Origin: Gordonia westfalica
Lineage (GTDB): Bacteria > Actinomycetota > Actinomycetes > Mycobacteriales > Mycobacteriaceae
Reading direction: 5' to 3'
NCBI RefSeq assembly: GCF_900105725.1
Contig: NZ_FNLM01000034.1
Coordinates: 4,442,950 to 4,506,949, forward strand
DNA length: 64,000 nt
Shown: positions 38,737 through 46,999 of the stretch, one piece after another
Layout: every line of letters starts with the position of its first letter
Numbering within the stretch: the stretch's first letter is position 1
Program-made: the position numbers and the translations under genes
Notes under the pieces: model-generated
Told to the model about the DNA's origin: nothing
What the model saw: the letters and a program-made list of their open reading frames with translations, nothing else
Database searches by the model: none

Positions 38737-39512
38737 CGCCGCACCCGTCCGGGGTCGAAGGTCGCGATGTCGGCGAGCGCATCCAGCAGGGCTCCGACGC
38801 GCTCCTCGAAGAGCTCGGCTCCGATCGTGGCGTCTGCCCCGGTGGGGTCGCCGATGACCCCCGACTCGGCGAAATCGGTGGACAGCCAGCCGAACTTGAC
38901 GGCCTTGGTGAACCCGACGTGAGTCGAATCGGCGACGGCGTCGGCCACCGCGGCGACGGCCTTGTCCATCTGGACGAGATTTGGTCTCAGGTGCAACATC
39001 ATCGACGTCTCGGCCCAGCCCGCATGAATGCCGAGTCCGCGTTCGGTGGGACCGGCCCGGCCGGGGCCGGAGGTGAAGAACGTCTGCAGGTCGAAGCGTC
39101 GGCGCAGTTCACGTGCCGCCACCTCGATCAGGGCCGAATTGCCGCCGTGGGCATTGAGGAACAGCAATCGCCGGGCCGGGGTCCCGGAGATGGAGGCCCC
39201 GATGTCGACGATCGTCTCGAACAGGGTGGATGGTCGCAGCCACATCGTGCCCGGCAGCGCGGCGTGTTCGTCGGACTTGGTGTAGCCGAGGGCAGGGAGC
39301 AGCCAGACGTCGTGTCCGGCGGCGGCTCCGCGTTCGACGACGGCGGCCGACACCGCTTCGGCGACGATGAGGTCGGTCGCCAGCGGGAGATGCGGCCCAT
39401 GCGGTTCGATGGCGCCGGTCGGCAGGACGAGGATGGAGTCCCGGGAGAGCGCGGTGTCGATCTCGGCGGTGGTGAGCTCGGCGTAGCGGCGGGACCCGAA
39501 CGCTGCGGTCAC
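38733..39512 (-). CDS. Creatininase-family amidohydrolase
   Basis: 259-residue member of the creatininase family, which includes creatinine amidohydrolase, MftE and FAPy deformylase. Metal-binding motifs are seen: LPTGAIEPHGPHLPLATDLIVAEA (Glu, His, Asp; residues 30-53), LNAHGGNSALIE near 120, and GIHAGWAETSMMLHLRP near 165 (Glu). It should hydrolyse a cyclic amide or remove a formyl group. GTG 39512 overlaps the FAD-oxidase stop (GTGA) and its end overlaps the FMN protein. Substrate is inferred only from company. Confidence 0.87.
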   Translation of the reverse strand: MTAAFGSRRYAELTTAEIDTALSRDSILVLPTGAIEPHGPHLPLATDLIVAEAVSAAVVERGAAAGHDVWLLPALGYTKSDEHAALPGTMWLRPSTLFETIVDIGASISGTPARRLLFLNAHGGNSALIEVAARELRRRFDLQTFFTSGPGRAGPTERGLGIHAGWAETSMMLHLRPNLVQMDKAVAAVADAVADSTHVGFTKAVKFGWLSTDFAESGVIGDPTGADATIGAELFEERVGALLDALADIATFDPGRVRR

Positions 39513-40839
39513 ATCCACCTCCCGGGATTCAGAAGACCTTTCGGGTCGGTCCGGGCGGCGAGTGCCTGGACGCGTTCGGCATCGAGATCGACGTACCACT
39601 GGTGGGGTGAGTGGACGCCGACCCCGAGCTCCTCGAGGGCGGCAACCCCGTCGATGACCTGCTGGGGATTCCGGTAGACCCCGTTGAGCATCCCGAACAT
39701 CATCCCGTTGCCGACCTCGAGGTGGAGCATGCCGCCTTCGTAGACCTTCTCGACCTCCTCGAGGCGGGTGACCAGGGCGTCCCCGCGGACCTCCATGTGA
39801 AACCATCTGTCCGGCTGTGCCTTCTGCAGCCACCACGTCGGATGGTTGTACGACAGCGTGGACAGCTTGATCGTCTCGGCCAGGCCCTCGCGGACAGCCT
39901 CCACCCGACCTCCGGCGCTCGTGATCAGGTCGGTGGATTCTTCCAGCGCCCGCGCGTCGATGATCCCGCGCACGTTCGCGCGACCCCGCACGAAGGCGGG
40001 GTCGGCGGGCAGCGCCTCGACGATCGTCGGACCGTCCGCCGACAGCAGTCGTGGCCGCGGTTCGATCGACGACAGACGGTACGCGGCGTTGAAGGCTTCC
40101 CGGGTCGAACCGAAACTGGCGTGAAGACAACGCCATTCCTGCAACGGCTCGACCCGCACCGCGGCGCGCACGATGACGCCCGCCACCCCGTATGTGTGCA
40201 CGAAGGGTTGTGCGTCCTCACCTTCGAGGTGGACCAGTTCGGCGTCCTCGGTGCCGTACACGACGTCGAGCGCCGTGACGAATCCCTCGTGATTGCGGCC
40301 GTGCACGATGGTGCCGGTGCCGGCCGACCCGCCGCCCAGGAAGCCGCCGAGCGTCGACTGCACGGTCGACGGGTACATCCACAGCTGGCTTCCGGAACCC
40401 CAGGCCGTCTGCTCCAGGTTGATCATCCGCGCACCGGCCTGCGCGGTGATCGTCTGATCGGTGATCTCGTGAATCCCGGTGAGAGAGGTCATGTCCAGGA
40501 CGAGGCCGCCGAACCGGGGGATCACCTGGCCGTAGTTGCCGGTGCCCTTCCCGCGGGTGGTGATCGGGACGCCCCGCGCGACCGCCGCGCGGACGATCGC
40601 GGGCACCACCTCCGCCGTGCGGGGATAGCAGACCAGATCGGGGTCCCGAGATCCTGGGCCGACAGGATCGGGCTCATCCCCGATCCGTCCCGGCCCGCGC
40701 GTTCCAGGGCACGTGGCAGCGTGCTGATCCCGCGCGGACCGAGGAGCGACAGGAGGTCGTCGGCCAGCGCGTCGACGTCGCCGGGCCCGAAATCGGGTCG
40801 TCCGTCGTCGGTGCCGACCGCGATCACCGGTGAGGTCAC
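39509..40839 (-). CDS. FAD-linked oxidase (FAD_binding_4/PCMH type), one missing base
   Basis: PCMH-type FAD-dependent oxidoreductase with the GlcD/berberine-bridge fold. After the start at GTG 40839, DALADDLLSLLGPRG and the typical SPILSAQDL region are in one frame. From DPDLVCYPRTAEVVPAIV onward (TTRGKGTGNYGQ FAD loop, STVQSTLGGFLGGGSAGTG, VHTYGVAGVI, closing DPKGLLNPGRW) the frame is shifted. Adding one base at the CCC run 40645-40647 restores 443 residues without change to either side. The start overlaps the binding-protein stop (GTGA), and the stop overlaps the creatininase-family gene. Probably an assembly error; otherwise the enzyme is dead. Confidence 0.85.
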
Positions 40840-42011
40840 GGCAACCCCACGGAGGTGTCGATGAAGCGGTTGGTCGCGACCGTGTCCGGGGTGATGCCCT
40901 CGACCACGGGGGTGCCCTGCTTGTCGAAGATCGGTGTGGTCACGTCGATCACCCGCTGCACGCGTGCGGTGTCGAAGTCGCCGACCGTGCCGTTCGGGCC
41001 GTTGCCGATGAGCTTCAGCTGCGCCATGGTCTCCAGGGCGTAGTCGGCGTTGCGCTGGGTGTACACCCACCCGGTGTCGTACTGCTCGACCGCGTCGAGG
41101 ATGACCTTGTTGGCGGTGTCCGGCGACGCGAGGTAGTCGACGACGCCGCGCTGGAGGACCGGGACGAGCTGCTCGAGGCAGGCGGTGTTCTCCTCCAGTG
41201 CGCCGGCCCGGACGGCCATTGCGGACTTGTACGTGGGGAAGCCCACGTCGTGGACGAGCTGGTACGAGACCGGCTTCTTCCAGCCCTCGACTTCCTCCTC
41301 GTAGAGCTGCGGCTCGGAACTCGCGTAGCCCTGCTGGGCGGTCTTGCCGCCCGCGGCGACGAAGTTCGCGGGGGTGCCGTCGTAGCTGCCGTCCACCTGA
41401 TCCGGCGACAGGACCCCGGAACCGGTCAGATAGTCCATGTAGGTGGCACCGTCGAAGTAGAGCACGCGCGCGTCGACCGGCTTGAGATCGCCGATGCCCT
41501 TCGCCTGTGGGTAGGTGGCCGGGTCCCACATGATCATCTGCGGGCTGATGTCCAGCGGCGCCATGACGGCCACCGTCGGATTCGACTCGGAGTTCTGGAT
41601 TCCCTGGTCGGTGTCGACGTAGCCGAGCAGGATCCCGGGGTCGGAGTACATCTGCGAGGTGACGGACTGGAAGCCGATCGCCGGTCCGCCGGCACGGATC
41701 TCGACGTCGACGCCGGTGTACTCGCCGCGGTCGAACAGCGGTCCCGACACTCGCTTGTTGCCGGCGTTGATCACCGGGTCCGGTCCCAGTAGCTGATAGA
41801 GATGTCCGTGCTCGGCCTCGGGGTTCCAGTCGGTCTGGATGACGACCTTCTCCGGGCAGTTGGCGCTCAGGTCGACCGGACCGATCGGACCGGAGTAGCC
41901 GGAGGCCTCGGTGGTGTCGTCGGAACCGCAGGCCGCGGTGAGGGCGACGGCCGTGGCGACGGCCACGACCCCGGTGGCCTTGGACAGGCGACGCCAGACG
42001 TGTGTGTTCAT
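40836..42011 (-). CDS. ABC substrate-binding lipoprotein, THI5/NMT1 (SsuA/ThiY) family
   Basis: 391-residue solute-binding protein. The signal peptide ends in the lipobox ALTAACG near residue 28. The start of the mature part, VVIQTDWNPEAEHGHLYQLLG, is the hallmark of the THI5/NMT1/ThiY group, which binds pyrimidines (N-formyl-aminopyrimidine), sulfonates or nitrate. ATG 42011 is preceded by AAAGGAAG. It overlaps the FAD-oxidase start and is 74 nt from the permease stop. The HMP-like binding family is a hint that the imported compound is a heterocycle. Confidence 0.88.
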   Translation of the reverse strand: MNTHVWRRLSKATGVVAVATAVALTAACGSDDTTEASGYSGPIGPVDLSANCPEKVVIQTDWNPEAEHGHLYQLLGPDPVINAGNKRVSGPLFDRGEYTGVDVEIRAGGPAIGFQSVTSQMYSDPGILLGYVDTDQGIQNSESNPTVAVMAPLDISPQMIMWDPATYPQAKGIGDLKPVDARVLYFDGATYMDYLTGSGVLSPDQVDGSYDGTPANFVAAGGKTAQQGYASSEPQLYEEEVEGWKKPVSYQLVHDVGFPTYKSAMAVRAGALEENTACLEQLVPVLQRGVVDYLASPDTANKVILDAVEQYDTGWVYTQRNADYALETMAQLKLIGNGPNGTVGDFDTARVQRVIDVTTPIFDKQGTPVVEGITPDTVATNRFIDTSVGLP

Positions 42012-42085
42012 GACTTCCTTTTCGGTAGAGCCGATTACGGTCGGGGGGACGGACAGGTGGGTGAGAAGGGCGGGGCGTGCCGGTG

Positions 42086-42964
42086 TCAGCGCTGGTACCA
42101 GCGGCCCACGATCCGGTTGCCGAGCCAGCCGAAGAACCAGAAGACGACGACGCCGAGCAACGACGCGAGGACGATGGAGGCGAACAGCTCTTCGGACTGG
42201 AGGCGCGACCGGTAGTTGTCGATGAGGATGCCGATGCCGGGGTTTCCCTGTTTGAAGAAGAAGTCGCCGACGATCGCACCGACGACGGACAAGCCGGCGG
42301 AGATTCGGAGTCCGGCGAAGATGGCGGGCATCGCAGCCGGGAACTCCAGTTTGCGCAGCACGGTGATCCGGCTCGGATGATGCAGGGCGAACAGATCGCG
42401 CATCTGCCGGTCCACCGACCGCAGGCCGAACAGGGTGTTGGACACGATCGGGAACAGTGCGATGAGCACACACACGAAAACGCGTGCGCTGAAACCGAAT
42501 CCGAACCAGAAGCCGACCAGTGGAACCAGTGCCAGGATCGGGATGCACTGCAGCACCACCGCATAGGGGAACAGCGCGGACTCCATCATCCGTGACTGTG
42601 ACATCACCACCGCCCACACGATGCCGATGACGGCTGCGATGGCGAGGCCGGTGAGTGCGACCGTCGTCGTCCGGCCGAGGGCTTCGACCATCGACGGCGC
42701 GGCCTTGCCGAACAGGCCGTCGATGACCACCCGATGCGGTGCCGGCATGAGGAACCGCCGGCCTTCGTCGAGGATCGCGTAGGTCACGAGATACCAGAGG
42801 CCGATCACGATGCCCAGCACGACGAGTGGCGCCGCGATCGACAGCAGCGACCGGGGCTTGCGGCCGCCCTTGCGCGCAACGGCGACGGTGAGCTCGGTGG
42901 TCGAACCCGACTCGACGGAATCCGGGGTCCCGGCGTCGGGGGTGGTGCCCGTGGGGACGGTCAT
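42086..42964 (-). CDS. ABC permease (SsuC/ThiX-like)
   Basis: 292-residue permease with about six membrane segments after a 40-residue cytosolic N-terminus (first segment LLSIAAPLVVLGIVIGLWYLV). The EAA-type loop for ATPase contact is present (RSVDRQMRDLFALHHPSRITVLRKLEFPAAMPAIFAGLRIS, residues 195-235). IVGDFFFKQGNPGIGILI is typical of the nitrate/sulfonate/pyrimidine family. It is coupled by a 4-nt overlap to the ATPase gene. Confidence 0.92.
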   Translation of the reverse strand: MTVPTGTTPDAGTPDSVESGSTTELTVAVARKGGRKPRSLLSIAAPLVVLGIVIGLWYLVTYAILDEGRRFLMPAPHRVVIDGLFGKAAPSMVEALGRTTTVALTGLAIAAVIGIVWAVVMSQSRMMESALFPYAVVLQCIPILALVPLVGFWFGFGFSARVFVCVLIALFPIVSNTLFGLRSVDRQMRDLFALHHPSRITVLRKLEFPAAMPAIFAGLRISAGLSVVGAIVGDFFFKQGNPGIGILIDNYRSRLQSEELFASIVLASLLGVVVFWFFGWLGNRIVGRWYQR

Positions 42965-43740
42965 GAGTGTGCCTCCCTCAGCGAGCGGGAGATGCGTCCG
43001 GCGATCGACGCGAACTCCGGTTCGAAGCGCAGGTCCGGAGAGCGTGGAAAGGAGAACGGGATCTCGATCTCGTCGACGATGGTGCCGGGGCGCCCGGACA
43101 TCACGAGCACGCGGGTGGACAGGAAGGCGGCCTCGGCGACCGAGTGCGTGATGAACAGTCCGGCGAAGCGTTTGACGGCGAACAGTTCGGTGAGCTCGAC
43201 CCCGAGACGTTCCCGGGTCAGCTCGTCGAGCGCGGCGAACGGCTCGTCGAAGAGGAAGAGGTCGGGATCGAGGGTGAGTGACCGGGCGAGCGATACGCGC
43301 ATGCGCATGCCGCCGGAGAGCATGTGCGGCAGATGATTCTCGAAACCGTTGAGGCCCACGGTCTCCAGCGCGGCGGCGATTCGCCGCCGACGCTCGGCCT
43401 TCGGCACACCGTCGAGTTCGCCGAGCAGGGCGACGTTGTCGGCGACCGTCCGCCAGGGCAGGAGAGTGGCGTCCTGGAACACGTAGCCGATCCGGTCCGC
43501 ACCGCATTGCATGTATCCGTCGGTGATCGTCTCCAGACCGGAGGACAGTCGGAGGAGGGTCGACTTACCGCATCCGGATGGGCCGACGACGCTGACGAAC
43601 TCGCCTTCGCGAACGGTCAGGTTCACGTCGCTCAGGGCGTGGGTGCCGTCGGGGTAGGTGAGTTCGGCATGTTCGAAACCGACGAGCGGATGACCGAGGT
43701 CTGGTGGTGTGGCCGAGGCGGTCGGTACTGATGGGGTCAT
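42961..43740 (-). CDS. ABC ATPase (SsuB/ThiZ-like)
   Basis: 259-residue ATPase. Walker A is VGPSGCGKSTLL near residue 57, the signature MLSGGMRMRVSLARSL near 145, Walker B LFLFDEPFAALDE and the switch histidine in LFITHSVAEAAFLS. The segment RIGYVFQDATLLPW is the Q-loop of the nitrate/sulfonate/taurine group. ATG 43740 overlaps the amidohydrolase stop by 4 nt. With the permease and binding protein it completes the importer of the catabolic cluster. Confidence 0.93.
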   Translation of the reverse strand: MTPSVPTASATPPDLGHPLVGFEHAELTYPDGTHALSDVNLTVREGEFVSVVGPSGCGKSTLLRLSSGLETITDGYMQCGADRIGYVFQDATLLPWRTVADNVALLGELDGVPKAERRRRIAAALETVGLNGFENHLPHMLSGGMRMRVSLARSLTLDPDLFLFDEPFAALDELTRERLGVELTELFAVKRFAGLFITHSVAEAAFLSTRVLVMSGRPGTIVDEIEIPFSFPRSPDLRFEPEFASIAGRISRSLREAHS

Positions 43741-45062
43741 GTCGTCTCCAGGGCGTAGGGAGCCGGTGTGGCCGTGGCGTGGGCGGTGGTGCCGGCGCGT
43801 GACTCGGCCGGTGTGGCGGTCCAGGTGGTGCTTTCGGTGCGGGCCACGATCGAACCGTTGACGAGGACCACCCGGTCCGCGGGAGCGGTCGCGATGGTGT
43901 CGAGTACGTCGGCGCCCCGGACGGCGAGGAAGTCCGCGCGTGCCCCGACGACGGGTCCGGCAGCGGGGAGCCCCAGAGCGGTGCGGGCGTCGTCGGTGAC
44001 CAGCGACATTGCCGTGTAGGGGCTTTGATGCCCGGCGGTGATCAGCAGTGACGCCGTCTCCAGCGGGTCGGCGCGTCCCACCGGGTTGAAGGGATCGCGG
44101 ATGTTGTCGGCGCCCGCCGCCACGAGTACGCCGTGATCGCGGAGCACGTCGATGGCGGTGATACCGCGCCGTCCCTTCGAGGTGCCGTCGCGGCCCTGGA
44201 GATAGAGATTCGTGATCGGCAGGGCGATCACCGACACCGACGCTCGCGCGAGGGCGGCGGCGACCTGTTCCAGTTCGTCGAGGGGCATGGTGTCGAGCCG
44301 GCAACAGTGGCCGGCGGTCCGGAGCCGATCGGCGGGCCAGTCGGCGACGCGGTCGGCGAAGTACTCGATGCTGTGGTGGTCGCCGTCGAGGAACTCGTCG
44401 GTGTGCAGATCGATGCCGACTCCGCGGGATTCGGCCAGATCGACCAGCCGGGTCACCTCGGCGCGCGGGTCGTCGGCGATGTGCGGTGCTCCACCGACGA
44501 GGTCGGCTCCGGCGTCGAGCGCCTCGACGATGACCTCGGTCGGGGTGAGCGGGTTCGCGAGCGCCACGATCTGCACCGTGACCAGGCCCCGCATGGCGTC
44601 TCGGACATCGGCGAGTGCTCGTGTGGCCCGGACCGGGTCTGCGCCGGGGGGTACGTCGACATGTGTTCGGACGGAGGTGATCCCGTTGCGGAGCAGGGCT
44701 GTGATCGCGCGGGTTGCACGCCGGCGGAAGGATTCCTCGTCGAGCCGGACGCTCCCCGCCCGCCAGGCCGTGATCGCCGCACCGAGATCGCCGAGCGGCG
44801 GGTTCAGCTCCGTCCACGAGAAGGCCTTGTCCAGGTGGGCGTGCGGTTCGGCAGCGGCCGCGGTGAGGACGAATCCGCGCAGGTCGAGCCACCGATCGCC
44901 GGATCGTGCGGCGTGATCGCCGGTGTTCCGTGCGGAGACGGGCGCGATCGAGGCCACGCGCACCACCCCGTCGGGACCGGATGACAGCTCGACGTCGGTG
45001 GGCGTCCCGTCGGTCGACGACGCGGTGATGCCGTGCACGGGTCGGTGCGGCGTGTCCTGCAT
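43737..45062 (-). CDS. Cytosine-deaminase-like amidohydrolase
   Basis: 441-residue amidohydrolase of the CodA/N-isopropylammelide/isocytosine group. Metal-site motifs are PHAHLDKAFSW near residue 72 (HxH), GIDLHTDEFLD near 232, AGHCCRLDTMPLDE near 262 and AAGADNIRDPFNPVGRADPLE near 328 (Asp). These enzymes deaminate pyrimidines or triazines. ATG 45062 follows CGGAG. It is the first gene of the eight-gene operon and lies divergent from the XRE-cupin regulator across a 256-nt region with a palindromic operator candidate. Confidence 0.88.
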   Translation of the reverse strand: MQDTPHRPVHGITASSTDGTPTDVELSSGPDGVVRVASIAPVSARNTGDHAARSGDRWLDLRGFVLTAAAAEPHAHLDKAFSWTELNPPLGDLGAAITAWRAGSVRLDEESFRRRATRAITALLRNGITSVRTHVDVPPGADPVRATRALADVRDAMRGLVTVQIVALANPLTPTEVIVEALDAGADLVGGAPHIADDPRAEVTRLVDLAESRGVGIDLHTDEFLDGDHHSIEYFADRVADWPADRLRTAGHCCRLDTMPLDELEQVAAALARASVSVIALPITNLYLQGRDGTSKGRRGITAIDVLRDHGVLVAAGADNIRDPFNPVGRADPLETASLLITAGHQSPYTAMSLVTDDARTALGLPAAGPVVGARADFLAVRGADVLDTIATAPADRVVLVNGSIVARTESTTWTATPAESRAGTTAHATATPAPYALETT

Positions 45063-45214
45063 GAATGAACTCCGTTGGCGGCCGGTGATTCTGGACGCGA
45101 ATGCGACGTTGCACCCGTGGGCTGTGCGGCAGGGATCGAATCCGGCGCCTCGTCGCGCCGAGCGGTGGTTCCGCCGGGGCTGGGGTCGGCGGGAGTCGGT
45201 GTGTTCGTGATATT

Positions 45215-45231
45215 TGTTGACCACGTCAACA
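45215..45231. promoter_or_regulatory. 17-bp palindrome in the divergent control region
   Basis: TGTTGACCACGTCAACA is a perfect inverted repeat (7-bp arms, 3-nt centre) between the amidohydrolase operon and the XRE-cupin regulator. A TATAGG-like box follows at 45240-45246. It is the probable operator for control of both directions. Confidence 0.65.
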
Positions 45232-45318
45232 GCCCTGAATATAGGAACGTGTTGTTGCCTCGCTGTTAACCACGGCTGCAAATGTGTAACCAACACCCGA
45301 GTGTGAAAGGTGCTTCGG

Positions 45319-45915
45319 ATGGCACTGGAGGAACCGGATGCCGCGCAGGTGTCGCTGGGTGCCGAGATCCGGCGGCGACGCAAACAGCTGGACACGACTC
45401 TCGCGAATCTCGCTGCGCAGGCGGGAATCTCGCACTCGTTTCTGTCGCAGTTGGAACGCGGTTACGCCCGGCCGAGTATGACGACGCTGGAGAAGATAGC
45501 TCGCGCACTGGGAACGACGCAGGTGAGTCTCATGCTCGCCGCCGACCCCGGACGGGCTGCCGACGCTCCGACCGACGCGCCCCCGGGCGCGCAGATCGTG
45601 CGGGCCGATCAGGGCGCCGTGCTCCCGCAATCGGGAGACGACGCCGGGCATGCCCGTCTGCTGGTGAACGGCGACGCGGCGTTCTACCCGCAAGAGCATG
45701 CCCTGGGCACAAGGGAATTCGGCGATTTCTACCGTCATGAGCAGGATGAGTGGTTGCACGTCGTCTCCGGCGAGATCGAGGTCGACCTGTCCGACGGGCG
45801 CATCGTCGAATTGCGGACCGGCGACAGCCTTTACTACGCTGGCGGCATTCCTCATCGGTGGCGACTCGTCGGCCCTGATGTCGCGCACCTGATCGTGGTG
45901 CAGGCGTCGCTGTAG
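45319..45915 (+). CDS. XRE-cupin transcriptional regulator
   Basis: 198-residue regulator. The Cro/CI-type helix-turn-helix is at residues 12-68 (GAEIRRRRKQLDTTLANLAAQAGISHSFLSQLERGYARPSMTTLEKIARALG). A cupin effector domain is at about 110-195 (DEWLHVVSGEIEVDLSDGRIVELRTGDSLYYAGGIPHRWR, with the conserved glycine and histidine). ATG 45319 has GAAAGG upstream. Divergent from the amidohydrolase operon and same-strand with the reductase/deaminase pair, so it most likely controls the whole cluster in response to an intermediate. Confidence 0.9.
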   Translation: MALEEPDAAQVSLGAEIRRRRKQLDTTLANLAAQAGISHSFLSQLERGYARPSMTTLEKIARALGTTQVSLMLAADPGRAADAPTDAPPGAQIVRADQGAVLPQSGDDAGHARLLVNGDAAFYPQEHALGTREFGDFYRHEQDEWLHVVSGEIEVDLSDGRIVELRTGDSLYYAGGIPHRWRLVGPDVAHLIVVQASL

Positions 45916-46003
45916 CGGTGGTCCGCGTGGCCGCGCCGGCGAGGGGTGGTTCCTGTGGCTGGGAGCCGGACGGGCCTCGCCGAATCGAGGAGTCCACACC
46001 CCC

Positions 46004-46999
46004 ATGTCCCTGTCTTCCGAGCCCCTGTCTTCCGATGATGTTGCACAGTCATCCCCTGCGATCGCGCAACCGGTCCGTGTGCGGGTGACCGCCCGCAGGC
46101 CGGTCGCCGACCGTGTCGACGAGTTCGTCCTGAGCTCCGCGTCCGGTGAACCGTTGCCCGCCTGGTCGGCGGGTTCCCATGTCGACCTCGTCGCGCCGTC
46201 GGGTGTGGTCCGCCAGTACTCGTTGTGTCCGGCCGGCGCCGGCTCCTACCGTGTCGTCGTCGAGCGCCGAGCCGACGGCCGGGGCGGATCGATGTCGGTG
46301 CACGATGATCTCGCGGTCGCCGACGAGGCGTGGATCAGTGTGCCGCGGAATCATTTCGCGCTCACCCGGGCTCTCGGATACGTGTTCGTCGCCGGCGGGA
46401 TCGGCATCACCCCGATACTCGCTCTGATCGACGAGGCGCGAGCTGCGGGCCGGCCGTGGCGGTTGCTCTACATCGGGCGGTCGCGTGCCGAGATGGCCTA
46501 CGCGGACGAACTCGCCGCGGCCCACCCCGATCACGTGACCGTGCATGAATCGCGGGTGTCGGGCCGGCTGAATCTGGGTGAGGCGCTGGCTGGACTGCCC
46601 CGGGGGACGGCGGTGTACGCCTGCGGTCCGGCCACGATGCTCGACGCGGTTGCCGATGCCTGTGCACCGCAGCCCGCGGTGGACTCGTTCACCGAGAGAT
46701 TCACGGCTGCGATCGCGGACCGCGTCCCCAGTGAGGAATTCGAGCTCTCACTGGCGATGTCCGGTGTGACGCTGACGGTTCCGGAGGACCGCACGATCCT
46801 CGAGGCTCTCGACGGGGCCGGGGTGGTGGCGCCGTCGTCGTGTCGCGAAGGGATGTGCGGCACCTGCGAGACCGGGGTGGTGAGCGGCGAGGTCGACCAT
46901 CGGGACGCGGTGCTCTCCCCGGAGGAACGTTCCGAGAACGAGTCGATGATGATCTGTGTATCACGTTGTACCAGTGGTCGTCTGGTGCTCGAACTGTGA
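46004..46999 (+). CDS. Phthalate-dioxygenase-reductase-type oxidoreductase (FNR domain plus 2Fe-2S ferredoxin)
   Basis: 331-residue electron-transfer protein (VanB/PDR class IA). The flavin domain contains RQYSLCP near residue 66, the NAD(P)H domain VFVAGGIGITPILALI near 128 and VYACGPATMLDAV near 204. The C-terminal plant-type ferredoxin has the cluster motif SSCREGMCGTCETG and the last cysteine in MMICVSRC. It normally feeds a Rieske oxygenase, but none is in the window. It overlaps the following deaminase by 4 nt (GTGA), tying it to the catabolic cluster. Confidence 0.9.
   Translation: MSLSSEPLSSDDVAQSSPAIAQPVRVRVTARRPVADRVDEFVLSSASGEPLPAWSAGSHVDLVAPSGVVRQYSLCPAGAGSYRVVVERRADGRGGSMSVHDDLAVADEAWISVPRNHFALTRALGYVFVAGGIGITPILALIDEARAAGRPWRLLYIGRSRAEMAYADELAAAHPDHVTVHESRVSGRLNLGEALAGLPRGTAVYACGPATMLDAVADACAPQPAVDSFTERFTAAIADRVPSEEFELSLAMSGVTLTVPEDRTILEALDGAGVVAPSSCREGMCGTCETGVVSGEVDHRDAVLSPEERSENESMMICVSRCTSGRLVLEL

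Noticed and set aside
42961..45114. 717-codon frame suggesting a fused protein ending in an ABC ATPase
   Set aside because: The first 450 codons are antisense-like filler over the amidohydrolase frame; the ATPase starts at 43740 with a normal overlap.
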